A DNA stretch of 64,000 bases, from positions 2,297,001-2,361,000 of the forward strand of contig NZ_CP108423.1 of NCBI RefSeq assembly GCF_035917235.1, written 5' to 3'. Source of the stretch: Streptomyces sp. NBC_01294. GTDB taxonomy: Bacteria; Actinomycetota; Actinomycetes; Streptomycetales; Streptomycetaceae. Shown here in pieces: positions 1 to 8,547 of this stretch. The position numbers and the translations under genes were made by a program. Within the stretch, counting starts at the first letter, position 1; each line of letters starts with the position of its first letter. The notes beneath the pieces were generated by a model. The model saw only the letters and a list, made by a program, of their open reading frames with translations. It had not been told where the DNA came from and made no database searches.

Positions 1-360
1 CGGGGTCTGCGTCCAGGTCGACACGTCGGTGGTGCCGGTCCCGGTCGCGCCGAGGTAGACGTACGCACCCTGCACCCAGGCGCCGAGCGTGTACGTCGCG
101 TCGGGCTTGACGGTGACGCTCTGGGAGCAACGGCCGTTGTCCTGGCCGGCCGGGGTGGCCCGGAGGGCGGAAACCCCGCCGTGCACGGGCGTGGTGACGG
201 TGGCTCCGCTGCCGCCCGAGCAGCTCCAGCCGTCGAGGCCGGCTTCGAAGCCGCCGTTGCGTATCAGGTCGGCGTCCGCCGCCGCGGCCGGCGGGCCCGC
301 GGCGAGGAAGCCGGCCACCGCGAGTGCGGCGGCCGTAAGGAAGGACCAGGCTCTGCGCAC
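1..360 (-). CDS. secreted carbohydrate-binding protein, N-terminal part (probably a chitinase)
   Basis: The gene runs off the left edge; 120 codons from the N terminus are visible. A GTG start at 358-360 is preceded by a GGAGG ribosome site at 366-370. The translation opens with a classic Sec signal peptide (MRRAWSFLTAAALAVAGFLA, then an Ala/Pro-rich segment ending near AAADA). It continues as a beta-rich module with NGGFEAGLDGWSCSGG and paired cysteines, typical of N-terminal carbohydrate-binding modules of Streptomyces secreted glycosyl hydrolases, especially family 18 chitinases. No catalytic domain lies inside the window, so the enzyme type is inferred from the module only. It could instead be another secreted polysaccharide-degrading enzyme. 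Confidence 0.75.
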   Translation of the reverse strand, partial: MRRAWSFLTAAALAVAGFLAAGPPAAAADADLIRNGGFEAGLDGWSCSGGSGATVTTPVHGGVSALRATPAGQDNGRCSQSVTVKPDATYTLGAWVQGAYVYLGATGTGTTDVSTWTQTP

Positions 361-430
361 AACTGCCTCCGGTGCATGGGGGGATGGAGGGGGTCAGCGG
401 CGCCCAAGATGGTCCAGACCAATGCCCTTG

Positions 431-890
431 TCAAGACTTCCGGCCCTCCTTCGCCACCACGCGCGCGGCCGCCTCGTGCATCGCGAGCTCCAGCACCGCC
501 GGGTCGGTGAGGGTGCCCCGCCCGTCCGGGAGCACCAGCCAGCGCACCCCGCCGGTCGCCCGGCCCGGGTACGGAACGACGATCCAGGTCCCGGGCCCGG
601 CGCCCCGTACGCCCGTCCCCAGCCAGCGGGACGCGGTGCCCGCGGGCACGAAGAAGCCCAGCCGCGAGTCACCGAAGTCGGCGAGCACCGGGCCGGTCGA
701 GGAGCAGACGGAGCACGTCGAGGGTGGTCTGCCCCAGCTCCCCGGGCAGGATCAGCACGTCCCAGTACCGGCCGGCGGGCAGGAGGACGACCCCGAGGGG
801 GCTGCGCTCCCATTCCCACCGGCAGGTATCGGGGTCCGGCGCCACCGACACCAGCCACTCCACTGCCGTCCTGGCCCCCGGGATCGTCAT
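431..890 (-). pseudogene. conserved small actinobacterial protein, broken by a frameshift
   Basis: Two abutting reading frames form one protein. The upstream part starts at ATG 890 with GGAGG at 898-902 and reads MTIPGARTAVEWLVSVAP...DVLRLLLDRPG before running into a stop near 669. The downstream part, in another frame from about 688 to 431, continues VLADFGDSRLGFFVPAGTAS and then TWIVVPYPGR and TDPAVLELAMHEAAARVV. Joined, they give a protein of about 150 residues. I recognise it as a type common in Streptomyces, usually hypothetical or related to the N-terminal part of bifunctional primase/polymerase-like proteins. Joining needs one extra base skipped, or two missing bases, in the GGCCCGG stretch at about 676-690. 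Either the gene is inactivated or the assembly has an indel in a G/C run. Confidence 0.65.
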
Positions 891-911
891 CGCCCGGCCT
901 CCGTTCGCCGT

Positions 912-930
912 AGGTGAGGGGTCCTCACCT
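912..930. promoter_or_regulatory. short palindrome upstream of the frameshifted gene
   Basis: AGGTGAGG at 912-919 and CCTCACCT at 923-930 form a perfect 8-bp inverted repeat with a 3-base centre, 22 bases upstream of the 890 start codon. A second small palindrome, GGTCAC-GCG-GTGACC, lies at 992-1006. Either could be an operator. No -10/-35 pair is clear enough to call. Confidence 0.3.
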
Positions 931-1056
931 GGAGAGAGCGGGGCCGGGCGCGGGTATGACGCGGGTTTCGTTACTCCGTAGTAGTGAACCGGGTCACGCG
1001 GTGACCGGCCGTGTGCGCCGGGGGCGTGCGGTGAGGTGTGCGGTGAGGGCCGGCCG

Positions 1057-2475
1057 CTAGCTGTCGAAACCGAGACCGAGCTTGTCCATCACCTTGAGCC
1101 ACAGGTTCCGGTGGCCGCCGCGGGCGTCCGCGCGGGCCAGCGACCACTTCGTGAGCGCGATCCCGGTCCAGGCGAAGGGCTCGGGCGGGAACGGCATCGG
1201 CTTGGACTTCACCATCTCCAGCCGGGTGCGCTCGGTGGAGAGCCCGTCCAGCAGGTCCAGCATCACCTCGGCGCCGAACCGGGTGGCGCCCACCCCGAGG
1301 CCGGTGTAGCCGGCGGCGTAGGCCACCTTCCCGGAGTGCGCGGTGCCGAAGAAGGCGGAGAAGCGCGAGCAGGTGTCGATCGCGCCGCCCCAGGCGTGGC
1401 TGAACTTCAGCCCCTCCAGCTGCGGGAAGGCGGTGAAGAAGTGCTCCGCGAGCCTGAGGTAGGTCTCGGGGCGGTGGTCGTACTCGGAGTCGAGCTTGCC
1501 CCGGTAGGGGTAGATCGCGTCGTAGCCGCCCCACAGGATCCGGTGGTCGCGGGTGATCCGGAAGTAGTGGAACTGGTTGGCGCTGTCCCCCAGCCCCTGC
1601 CGGTTCTTCCAGCCGATGGCGGCCAGCTGGGCCTCGTCCAGCGGCTCGCTCATCAGCGCGTAGTCGTAGACCGGGACGGTGAACGGGCGGATCCGCTTGA
1701 CCAGCGACGGGAAGATGTTGGTGCCCAGGACGACCCGGCGGGCCAGGATCGTGCCGTAGGGGGTCTGCACGGTCATGCCGGGTCCGGCCGGGGCCATCTT
1801 CAGGCCGCGGGTGTTCTCGTAGATCCGCACCCCGAGGTCCAGGCAGGCCTGCTTGAGGCCCCAGGCCAGCTTCGCCGGGTTGAGCATGGCGACGCCGTCG
1901 CGGTCCCAGAGGCCCGCGAGGAAGGTCGGGGAGTCGACCTCGGCGCGCACCGCGTCGCGGTCGAGCCATTCGGAGCCGTCGGCCAGGCCCAGGCGCCGCG
2001 CCTCCTCGTGCAGCTCGCGCAGCTCCTCGACCTGGTGCGGTTCGGTGGCCACGTCGATCTCGCCGGTCCGCTCGAAGTCGCAGTCGATGCCGTAACGGGC
2101 GACGGCCTCCTCGATGGCGTCGAGGTTGCGGGCGCCCAGCTCCTCCAGCTTCGCCAGCTCGCCGGGCCAGCGGGCCAGCCCGTTGCCGAGCCCGTGGGTG
2201 AGGGAGGCGGCGCAGAAGCCGCCGTTGCGGCCGGAGGCGGCCCAGCCCGCCTCCTTGCTCTCGATCACCACGACGTCCCGCTCGGGGTCGCGCTCCTTGG
2301 CGATCAGCGCGGTCCACAGCCCGCTGTAACCGGCTCCGATGACCAGCAGGTCGCAGCGCTCGTCGGAGGTCAGCGCCGGCCGGGGGGCGGGCTTGCCGGG
2401 GTCGTCCAGCCAGTACGAGACCGGCTTCGCTTCCGAAAGGGATTTCGCAACACTACGCATGGCGACTGGGGCCAT
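1057..2475 (-). CDS. FAD-dependent amine oxidoreductase, gamma-glutamylputrescine oxidase-like (PuuB type)
   Basis: A 472-residue DAO-family flavoprotein. The dinucleotide-binding motif VIGAGYSGLWTA is at about residues 46-57. The flavin-family signature SGRNGGF lies near residue 80, and the C-terminal part has YAAGYTGLGVGATRFGAEV, the second FAD-contact region of this family. Together with the neighbouring PotABCD transporter and an aldehyde dehydrogenase, this suggests oxidation of putrescine or a gamma-glutamylated polyamine to the aldehyde. No glutamate-putrescine ligase gene is in the window, so the exact substrate is inferred. The ATG at 2475 has GGGAG about nine bases upstream; an in-frame ATG at 2460 is possible. 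It is the last gene of the operon, 23 bases after potC. Confidence 0.88.
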   Translation of the reverse strand: MAPVAMRSVAKSLSEAKPVSYWLDDPGKPAPRPALTSDERCDLLVIGAGYSGLWTALIAKERDPERDVVVIESKEAGWAASGRNGGFCAASLTHGLGNGLARWPGELAKLEELGARNLDAIEEAVARYGIDCDFERTGEIDVATEPHQVEELRELHEEARRLGLADGSEWLDRDAVRAEVDSPTFLAGLWDRDGVAMLNPAKLAWGLKQACLDLGVRIYENTRGLKMAPAGPGMTVQTPYGTILARRVVLGTNIFPSLVKRIRPFTVPVYDYALMSEPLDEAQLAAIGWKNRQGLGDSANQFHYFRITRDHRILWGGYDAIYPYRGKLDSEYDHRPETYLRLAEHFFTAFPQLEGLKFSHAWGGAIDTCSRFSAFFGTAHSGKVAYAAGYTGLGVGATRFGAEVMLDLLDGLSTERTRLEMVKSKPMPFPPEPFAWTGIALTKWSLARADARGGHRNLWLKVMDKLGLGFDS

Positions 2476-2498
2476 GTCTTCCAACTCCCTACAGGGGT

Positions 2499-3305
2499 CT
2501 ACTTCGGTTGTGCCTTCTTGCGGCGGTTGCCGGCCATCTGGCCGACGAGGACCACCAGCACCGCGATGACGAACATCGCCGTGCCGATGACGTTGATCTG
2601 CACGGGCGTACCGCGCTGGGCCGATCCCCACACGAACATGGGGAAGGTGACGGTGTTGCCCGAGTTGAAGTTGGTGATGATGAAGTCGTCGAACGAGAGC
2701 GCGAAGGACAGCAGCGCGCCCGCCGCGATGCCCGGCGCCGCGATCGGCAGCGTCACGCGTATGAAGGTCTGCACCGGGCCCGCGTAGAGGTCGCGGGCGG
2801 CCTCCTCCAGCCGCGGGTCCATGGACAGGACGCGCGCCTTGACCGCGGCGACGACGAAGCTGAGGCAGAACATGATGTGGGCGATCAGGATCGTCCAGAA
2901 GCCCAGCTGGATGCCCATGTTGAGGAAGAGCGCGAGCAGCGAGGCCGCCATCACGATCTCCGGCATGGCCATGGGCAGGAAGATCAGCGAGTTGACCGCG
3001 CCGCGCGCCCGGAAGCGGTAGCGCACCAGGGCGAAGGCGATCGCGGTGCCCAGGGCGGTCGCGGCGAGGGTGGACCACAGGGCGATCTGGAGCGAGAGCG
3101 AGAGGGAGCCGCACAGGTCGGCGACGCCGCAGGGGTCCTTCCACGCGTCGAGCGAGAACTCCTGCCAGGCGTAGTTGAACCGCCCGGTGGGGTTGTTGAA
3201 GGAGAAGACGGTGACGACGACGTTCGGCAGGATCATGTACGCGAGCGTGCAGAGGCCCGCGATGACGATCAGATTGCGCCGGAGCCAGCTGAGGGGACTG
3301 CGCAT
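2499..3305 (-). CDS. potC: polyamine ABC transporter permease PotC
   Basis: A 268-residue membrane permease with about six hydrophobic segments: IVIAGLCTLAYMILPNVVV near the N terminus, then LQIALWSTLAATALGTAIAF, IVMAASLLALFLNMGI and others. The cytoplasmic EAA loop is EEAARDLYAGPVQTFIRVTL, the site that docks on the ATPase. FALSFDDFIITNFNSG is the typical PotC/YdcV signature. The ATG overlaps the potB stop in a TGATG arrangement, so translation is coupled. It forms the channel with PotB. Confidence 0.93.
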   Translation of the reverse strand: MRSPLSWLRRNLIVIAGLCTLAYMILPNVVVTVFSFNNPTGRFNYAWQEFSLDAWKDPCGVADLCGSLSLSLQIALWSTLAATALGTAIAFALVRYRFRARGAVNSLIFLPMAMPEIVMAASLLALFLNMGIQLGFWTILIAHIMFCLSFVVAAVKARVLSMDPRLEEAARDLYAGPVQTFIRVTLPIAAPGIAAGALLSFALSFDDFIITNFNSGNTVTFPMFVWGSAQRGTPVQINVIGTAMFVIAVLVVLVGQMAGNRRKKAQPK

Positions 3306-4234
3306 CAGACCAGGTCCTCCGTCCCCGCTCGGCGGATGTAGATGGTGACCATGATCAGCACGATGGCCATGAGAATGAAGGACAGCGCGGCCGCCGTCGG
3401 GTAGTCGAGGATCCGCAGGTACTGCGACTGGATGACGTTGCCGATCATCCGGGTGTCCGTGGAGCCGAGCAGCTCGGCGTTCACGTAGTCGCCGCTCGCC
3501 GGGATGAAGGTGAGCAGGGTCCCGGAGACCACGCCCGGCATGGAGAGCGGGAAGGTCACCTTCCGGAACACCGTGGCGGGGCGGGCGTACAGGTCCCCGG
3601 CCGCCTCGTGGAGGCGGGTGTCGATGCGCTCCAGCGAGGAGTACAGCGGCAGGATCATGAAGGGGAGGAAGTTGTAGGTCAGACCGCAGACGACCGCGAG
3701 CGGCGTGGCCAGCACCCGGTCCCCCTCGGTCATGCCGAGCCAGCTGGTGACGTCGAGGAAGCCGATGCTGTTGAGGACACCGACCACCGGGCCGCCGTCG
3801 GCCAGGATCGTCTTCCAGGCCAGCGTGCGGATCAGGAAGCTGGTGAAGAACGGGGCGATGACCAGCACGAGCAGCAGGTTGCGCCAGCGGCCCGCCTTGA
3901 AGGCGATCAGGTAGGCCAGCGGGTACCCGAGCAGCAGGCACAGCGCGGTCGCGGTGCCGGCGTAGAGCAGGGAGCGCAGGAACTGCGGGTAGTACTCGGT
4001 GAAGGCGTCCCAGTAGGTCCGGAAGTGCCAGGTGACCTCGAAGCCCTCTTCGAGGGAGCCGGTCTGCACCGAGGTGGAGGCCTGGTAGACCATCGGCAGC
4101 ACGAAGAAGACGAGCAGCCACAGGATGCCGGGGAGCAGCAGCCAGTACGGGACCATCCGCTTGCGTACCGACGGCTTGTGCACCGGGGGTTCGGCCGGGG
4201 CGGGCGCCTTGGGCGGCGCGGCGGTGGTGGTCAT
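3305..4234 (-). CDS. potB: polyamine ABC transporter permease PotB
   Basis: A 309-residue permease. The proline/alanine-rich cytoplasmic N terminus is followed by a first membrane segment near residues 31-51 (PYWLLLPGILWLLVFFVLPM) and about five more. The EAA loop HEAAGDLYARPATVFRKVTF is present, and TFIPASGDYVNAELLG matches the PotB/YdcU type. Its ATG overlaps the potA stop by four bases (ATGA at 4231-4234), and its own stop overlaps the potC start. The trio therefore behaves as one translational unit. Confidence 0.93.
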   Translation of the reverse strand: MTTTAAPPKAPAPAEPPVHKPSVRKRMVPYWLLLPGILWLLVFFVLPMVYQASTSVQTGSLEEGFEVTWHFRTYWDAFTEYYPQFLRSLLYAGTATALCLLLGYPLAYLIAFKAGRWRNLLLVLVIAPFFTSFLIRTLAWKTILADGGPVVGVLNSIGFLDVTSWLGMTEGDRVLATPLAVVCGLTYNFLPFMILPLYSSLERIDTRLHEAAGDLYARPATVFRKVTFPLSMPGVVSGTLLTFIPASGDYVNAELLGSTDTRMIGNVIQSQYLRILDYPTAAALSFILMAIVLIMVTIYIRRAGTEDLV

Positions 4235-5388
4235 GCGCCGTCCTCCACCGTCTCGACACCGGCGTCGATGTCCTGAGAGGCGTCCAGGCCGAACGTGTGC
4301 TCCGCGTTCCAGTGCAGGATCACCTCGGCGCCCGGGACCAGGCGGCTGTCGCGCTCGATGTTCTGCACGTACACCTCCAGCTCCGGACAGACCTGGCTGT
4401 CGATGACGAACTGGGTGGAGACGCCGATGAAGGAGGAGGCCGCGATCCGGCCGGGGACCTTGTTGCGGCCGGCCGCGATGGTGTGCTCCTCGTCCGCGTG
4501 GACCAGGGATATCTTCTCCGGGCGCACCCCGACCAGCAGCTTTCCGCCCGTGCTGGGGGTGGTCGCGCAGCGGGACGCGGGCAGCCGGAGTGTCGTGCCG
4601 GAGGCGGAGACGACCACGTCGCCGGACGAGCCGCCGGCGGACTCCACCGAGGCCTCGATGAGGTTCGAGGTGCCGAGGAAGTTGGCGACGAAGGTGGTGC
4701 CCGGGTTCTCGTAGAGCTCGGCGGGGGCGCCCAGCTGCTCGACGCGGCCGCCGTTCATCACGGCGACCGTGTCGGCCATGGTCATGGCCTCCTCCTGGTC
4801 GTGCGTGACGTGCACGAAGGTGATGCCGACCTCGGTCTGGATCCGCTTGAGCTCCAGCTGCATCTGGCGGCGCAGCTTGAGGTCGAGGGCGCCGAGCGGC
4901 TCGTCGAGGAGCAGCACCTGCGGGTGGTTGATCAGGGCGCGGGCGACGGCGACGCGCTGCTGCTGGCCGCCGGAAAGCTGGTGCGGCTTGCGCTGGGCGA
5001 ACTGGCCGAGCTGGACCAGCTCCAGCATCTCGTCGACCTGCTTCTTGACCGACTTGATGCCGCGGCGGCGCAGTCCGAAGGCGACGTTCTCGAAGATGTT
5101 CAGGTGCGGGAACAGGGCGTAGCTCTGGAAGACCGTGTTGACCGGGCGCTTGTACGGCTGCAGGTCGGTGACCTCCCGGTCGCCGAGGTGGACCGTGCCG
5201 GTGGAGGGCTCCTCCAGGCCGGCGATCATGCGCAGGGTGGTGGTCTTCCCGCAGCCCGAGGCGCCGAGCAGGGCGAAGAAGGAGCCCTGGGGAATGGTGA
5301 GATCCAGCGGGTGCACGGCGGTGAAGGTTCCGTAGTGCTTGCTGATCCCGGAGAGGCGGACGTCGCCGCCCGCGGTCTTGTCAGTCAT
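4231..5388 (-). CDS. potA: polyamine ABC transporter ATP-binding protein PotA
   Basis: A 385-residue ATPase. Walker [10 protein letters not shown] is at residues 42-50, the Q-loop is [10 protein letters not shown], the ABC signature is [15 protein letters not shown], Walker B is [13 protein letters not shown], and the H-loop is [11 protein letters not shown]. The region after about residue 240 is a TOBE-type regulatory domain ([13 protein letters not shown]) as in PotA/MalK-class importers. It energises PotB/PotC. ATG 5388 lies 127 bases downstream of the potD stop; that spacer contains short G/C-rich repeats. Confidence 0.94.
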   Translation of the reverse strand: MTDKTAGGDVRLSGISKHYGTFTAVHPLDLTIPQGSFFALLGASGCGKTTTLRMIAGLEEPSTGTVHLGDREVTDLQPYKRPVNTVFQSYALFPHLNIFENVAFGLRRRGIKSVKKQVDEMLELVQLGQFAQRKPHQLSGGQQQRVAVARALINHPQVLLLDEPLGALDLKLRRQMQLELKRIQTEVGITFVHVTHDQEEAMTMADTVAVMNGGRVEQLGAPAELYENPGTTFVANFLGTSNLIEASVESAGGSSGDVVVSASGTTLRLPASRCATTPSTGGKLLVGVRPEKISLVHADEEHTIAAGRNKVPGRIAASSFIGVSTQFVIDSQVCPELEVYVQNIERDSRLVPGAEVILHWNAEHTFGLDASQDIDAGVETVEDGA

Positions 5389-5450
5389 GGATGGGTCCCG
5401 GGGGTTGGGTAGGCGAAGAGGACAAGGGAGGGGTTCGCCGCGAGGCGCCG

Positions 5451-5512
5451 CAGCCGGAGGCCGGAAGCCGGAAAGCCGACGCAGGGTGCCGGACGCCGGA
5501 CGCCGGACGCCG
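5451..5512. repeat. short G/C-rich tandem repeats between potD and potA
   Basis: The spacer holds runs of a CCGGAnG-like unit. The clearest part is three exact tandem copies of GCCGGAC at 5488-5508, preceded by looser GCCGGAA copies. It may influence relative expression of potD and potA by folding in the mRNA. The function is not established. Confidence 0.45.
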
Positions 5513-5515
5513 TGG

Positions 5516-6766
5516 CTACGCGCCGATGAGCTTGGCGAACTTCTCCTCGTACGCCGTCTCTTCCTCGCTGCTGAGGGAGCGGAAGGCGTGGGACTTGGCG
5601 GTCATCGCCTTGTCCGGGACGATCAGGGTGTTCTCCGCGAGCTCGGCATCGATCTTCGCGAGCTCTTCCTGCACCCCCTCGACGGGGCACACGTAGCTGA
5701 TGTACGCGGCCAGCTGGGCGGCGACCGGAAGCTCGTAGTAGTAGTCGATGAGCTTCTCGGCGTTCGCCTTGTGCCGGGCCTTGACCGGGACCAGCAGGTT
5801 GTCGCTGGAGGTGATGTAGCCGGCCGCCGGTATCGCGTACTGGATGTCCGGGTTGTCGGCCTGGAGCTGGATGACGTCGCCCGCCCAGGCCAGACAGGCC
5901 GCGAGGTCGCCCTTGTCGAGGTCCGAGGTGTAGTCGTTGCCGGTGAAGCGGCGGATCTGGTTGGTGTCCACGCCCTTCTGGAGCCGGCCGACCGCCGCGT
6001 CGAAGTCGGCGGTGGTGAAGGCCGCCGGGTCCTTGCCCTGGTCGAGCATGGTCATGCCGACGCTGTCGCGCATCTCGGTGAGGAAGCCGACGCGGCCCTT
6101 GAGGGTGGGGTCGTCGAGCATCTGCGTGACGGAGTCGACCTTCTTCCCGCCGGTGGCCTTGGTGTTGTAGGCGATGACGGTCGAGATGCCGGTCCAGGGG
6201 TAGCTGTACGCGCGGCCCGGGTCCCAGTCGGGGCTGCGGAACTGCGGGGACAGGTTCGCGTAGGCGTGCGGCAGGTGCGAGGGGTCCAGCTTCTGCGCCC
6301 AGCCGAGGCGGATGATGCGGGAGGCAAGCCAGTCGGTGACGACGATCAGGTCGCGGCCGGTGTCCTGGCCGGCCGCGAGCTGCGGCCTGATCTTGCCGAA
6401 GAACTCGACGTTGTCGTTGATGTCCTCGGTGTACTTGACCTTGATCCCGGTCCGCTTGGTGAACTCCTCCAGCGTGGGACGGGTCTTCTCGTCCTCGCTG
6501 GTGTCCATGTACTCGGTCCAGTTGGAGAAGTTGATCTCCTTCTCCCGGTCCGAGTGGTCGTCGGAGGCCACGGCCGCGTCCCCCGCACGCTTGGCGGGCG
6601 GGATTCCGCACGCGGCGAGGGTGGACATGCCTGCGAGGGTGAGCGCTCCGACTCCGGAGGCGCGCAACAGCGAGCGGCGGGTGAGGGCGCCGCGCCCGCT
6701 GGTGAGGCTGCGCCGCATCGCGGCGAGTTGCGCCGCCGAGAGGCGGTCGGGCTCGAACTGCTCCAT
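5516..6766 (-). CDS. potD: polyamine-binding lipoprotein PotD (Tat-type signal)
   Basis: A 416-residue solute-binding protein. The N terminus has a twin-arginine stretch (TRRSLLRASG, RR at 30-31), a hydrophobic core and a lipobox with Cys53 (STLAACG), which predicts a Tat-exported lipoprotein on the outer face of the membrane. The mature part begins INFSNWTEYMDTSEDE and contains KVKYTEDINDNVEFFGK and FTGNDYTSDLDKGD, hallmarks of the PotD/PotF fold. It delivers spermidine or putrescine to PotABC. It lies 69 bases after the aldehyde dehydrogenase in the same operon. A close paralogue sits at 17596-18774. Confidence 0.92.
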   Translation of the reverse strand: MEQFEPDRLSAAQLAAMRRSLTSGRGALTRRSLLRASGVGALTLAGMSTLAACGIPPAKRAGDAAVASDDHSDREKEINFSNWTEYMDTSEDEKTRPTLEEFTKRTGIKVKYTEDINDNVEFFGKIRPQLAAGQDTGRDLIVVTDWLASRIIRLGWAQKLDPSHLPHAYANLSPQFRSPDWDPGRAYSYPWTGISTVIAYNTKATGGKKVDSVTQMLDDPTLKGRVGFLTEMRDSVGMTMLDQGKDPAAFTTADFDAAVGRLQKGVDTNQIRRFTGNDYTSDLDKGDLAACLAWAGDVIQLQADNPDIQYAIPAAGYITSSDNLLVPVKARHKANAEKLIDYYYELPVAAQLAAYISYVCPVEGVQEELAKIDAELAENTLIVPDKAMTAKSHAFRSLSSEEETAYEEKFAKLIGA

Positions 6767-6835
6767 GCGCTGTGCCCTTTCGGGAGGTGTACCGCTGGTC
6801 AGGCGGTGGGCCCACGCGGCGATGGCCGCGAATGG

Positions 6836-8353
6836 TTACGGTCGGTCCCCGAAGATCGTGCGGTGCCAGTCCTTCGCGGCTACCGCCGTGTTGTCGTACA
6901 TGACGTGCTTGACCTGCGTGTACTCCTCGAAGGAGTAGGCAGACATGTCCTTTCCGAATCCGCTCGCCTTGTAGCCCCCGTGGGGCATCTCGCTGATGAT
7001 CGGAATGTGGTCGTTGATCCAGACGCAGCCCGCCTTGATCTCGCGGGTGGCGCGGTTCGCCCGGTAGAGGTCGCGGCTCCAGGCGGAGGCCGCGAGTCCG
7101 TACGGGGTGTCGTTGGCCAGCGCGATGCCCTCGTCGTCGGTGTCGAAGGGCAGGACGACGAGGACCGGACCGAAGATCTCGGACTGGACCACCTCGCTGT
7201 CCTGGGCGGCGCCGGCGATGAGGGTGGGCCGGTAGTACGCGCCCCCGGCCAGGTCGCCCGCCGGGACCTCGCCGCCGGTGACGACGGTGGCGTAGGCCCG
7301 GGCGCGCTCGACGAAGCCGGCGACCCGGTCGCGCTGGGCGTGGGAGACCAGCGGGCCGAGGTCGGTGGTGGGCGCGAAGGGGTCGCCGAGGCGGACGGTC
7401 TCCATCAGCTCGGCCACCCGCGCGACGAAGGCGTCGTGGAGGGGGCGCTGGACGTAGGCGCGGGTCGCGGCGGTGCAGTCCTGGCCGGTGTTGATGAGGG
7501 AGGCGGCGACGGCGCCGTGCGCGGCGGCCTCCAGGTCTGCGTCGTCGAAGACGAGGAAGGGAGCCTTGCCGCCGAGTTCCAGGTGGAGCCGCTTGACGGT
7601 GGCGGTGGCGATCTCGGCGACGCGCTTGCCGACGGCGGTGGAGCCGGTGAAGGAGGTCATCACCACGTCGGGGTGGCCGACCAGGTGCTCGCCGGCCTCG
7701 CGGCCGGCGCCGGTGACGATGTTGATCACGCCGTCGGGCAGGCCCGCGTCCTTGGCCGCCTGCGCGAACATCAGGGAGGTCAGCGGGGTGAGCTCGGCGG
7801 GCTTGAGGACGATGGTGTTGCCCGCGGCGATCGCCGGGAGGATCTTCCAGGCGGCCATCTGGAGCGGATAGTTCCAGGGCGCGATGGAGCCGACGACCCC
7901 GATGGCCTCACGGCGTACGTACGAGGTGTGGTCGCCGGAGTACTCGGCGGCCGCCTGTCCCTGGAGGTGACGGGCGGCTCCCGCGAAGAAGGCGGTGTTG
8001 TCGATGGTCCCCGGCACGTCGAACTCCGTGGACAGCTTGATCGGCTTGCCGCACTGGAGGGACTCTGCGTACGCGAACTCCTCCGCCTGCTCGGCCAGTA
8101 CGGCCGCCAGCCGGTGCAGGGCGTCCGAGCGCTCGCCGGGGGTGGCGCCGGACCAGGCCGGGAAGGCCCGCTTGGCGGCGGCGACGGCCGCGTCGACGTC
8201 CGCGGTGCTCGCGAGCTCATAGGTGAGGACCTCGTCGCCGGTCGCCGGATCGATCACCGTGTGTGACCGGCCGGACGTGCCCGGCCTCAGGTGCCCGTCG
8301 ATATACTGCGCGCCGTCCGCGAAGCGGTCTTTGACCTGGAAGCGGTTGCCCAT
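6836..8353 (-). CDS. aldehyde dehydrogenase, gamma-aminobutyraldehyde type
   Basis: A 505-residue NAD(P)-dependent aldehyde dehydrogenase. The conserved APWNYP is at about 158-163, FTGSTAVGKR near 235, catalytic Glu259 in HLELGGKAP, and catalytic Cys293 in NTGQDCTAATR. The C terminus has EMPHGGYKASGFGKDMS, common to betaine/aminobutyraldehyde dehydrogenases. Leading the pot operon, it probably oxidises the aldehyde made from putrescine to a GABA-type acid. ATG 8353 is used here. An adjacent in-frame GTG at 8356 is better spaced from GGAGA at about 8367-8371 and may be the true start. It is homologous to the gene at 18867-20306. Confidence 0.9.
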   Translation of the reverse strand: MGNRFQVKDRFADGAQYIDGHLRPGTSGRSHTVIDPATGDEVLTYELASTADVDAAVAAAKRAFPAWSGATPGERSDALHRLAAVLAEQAEEFAYAESLQCGKPIKLSTEFDVPGTIDNTAFFAGAARHLQGQAAAEYSGDHTSYVRREAIGVVGSIAPWNYPLQMAAWKILPAIAAGNTIVLKPAELTPLTSLMFAQAAKDAGLPDGVINIVTGAGREAGEHLVGHPDVVMTSFTGSTAVGKRVAEIATATVKRLHLELGGKAPFLVFDDADLEAAAHGAVAASLINTGQDCTAATRAYVQRPLHDAFVARVAELMETVRLGDPFAPTTDLGPLVSHAQRDRVAGFVERARAYATVVTGGEVPAGDLAGGAYYRPTLIAGAAQDSEVVQSEIFGPVLVVLPFDTDDEGIALANDTPYGLAASAWSRDLYRANRATREIKAGCVWINDHIPIISEMPHGGYKASGFGKDMSAYSFEEYTQVKHVMYDNTAVAAKDWHRTIFGDRP

Positions 8354-8373
8354 CACGCTCTCACGCTCTCCGT

Positions 8374-8399
8374 AGCTACAGTTCGAGCTACAGCTCGAA
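8374..8399. promoter_or_regulatory. tandem direct repeat with embedded palindrome, upstream of the polyamine operon
   Basis: Two tandem 12-bp copies of AGCTACAGyTCG lie at 8374-8385 and 8386-8397. They overlap a perfect inverted repeat, TTCGAGC-TACA-GCTCGAA, at 8382-8399. The element is about 20-45 bases upstream of the aldehyde dehydrogenase start codon, where a repressor site or leader structure would act. The cognate regulator is unknown. Confidence 0.45.
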
Positions 8400-8440
8400 T
8401 TGAGTGCCGATCCTGACAGAGGCAGTGCCCTCGGCCAAGT

Positions 8441-8476
8441 GATTCCGTTGTTGCCTTTTGATTACGCGACGGAATC
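8441..8476. promoter_or_regulatory. inverted repeat GATTCCGT...ACGGAATC in the divergent promoter region
   Basis: A perfect 8-bp inverted repeat (8441-8448 and 8469-8476) with a 20-base spacer lies between the minus-strand polyamine operon and the plus-strand NADAR gene. On the minus strand the left arm reads AACAACGGAATCACTT. This resembles AACAACGGATTTCATT in front of the second polyamine module at about 20431-20446. It is a candidate site for a regulator shared by both modules. Confidence 0.4.
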
Positions 8477-8547
8477 GGTCGACCATGTGTCGAGGCACAC
8501 CGAAAATCCCGTACGAAGTGTCAGTGGCGACTGCCAGACTCGCGTGC

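Noticed and set aside
5339..8266. A 975-codon open frame on the plus strand
   Set aside because: It is antisense to potD, aldehyde dehydrogenase and their neighbours, has low-complexity Gly/Arg/Val-rich composition and no domain. It is a codon-bias shadow.
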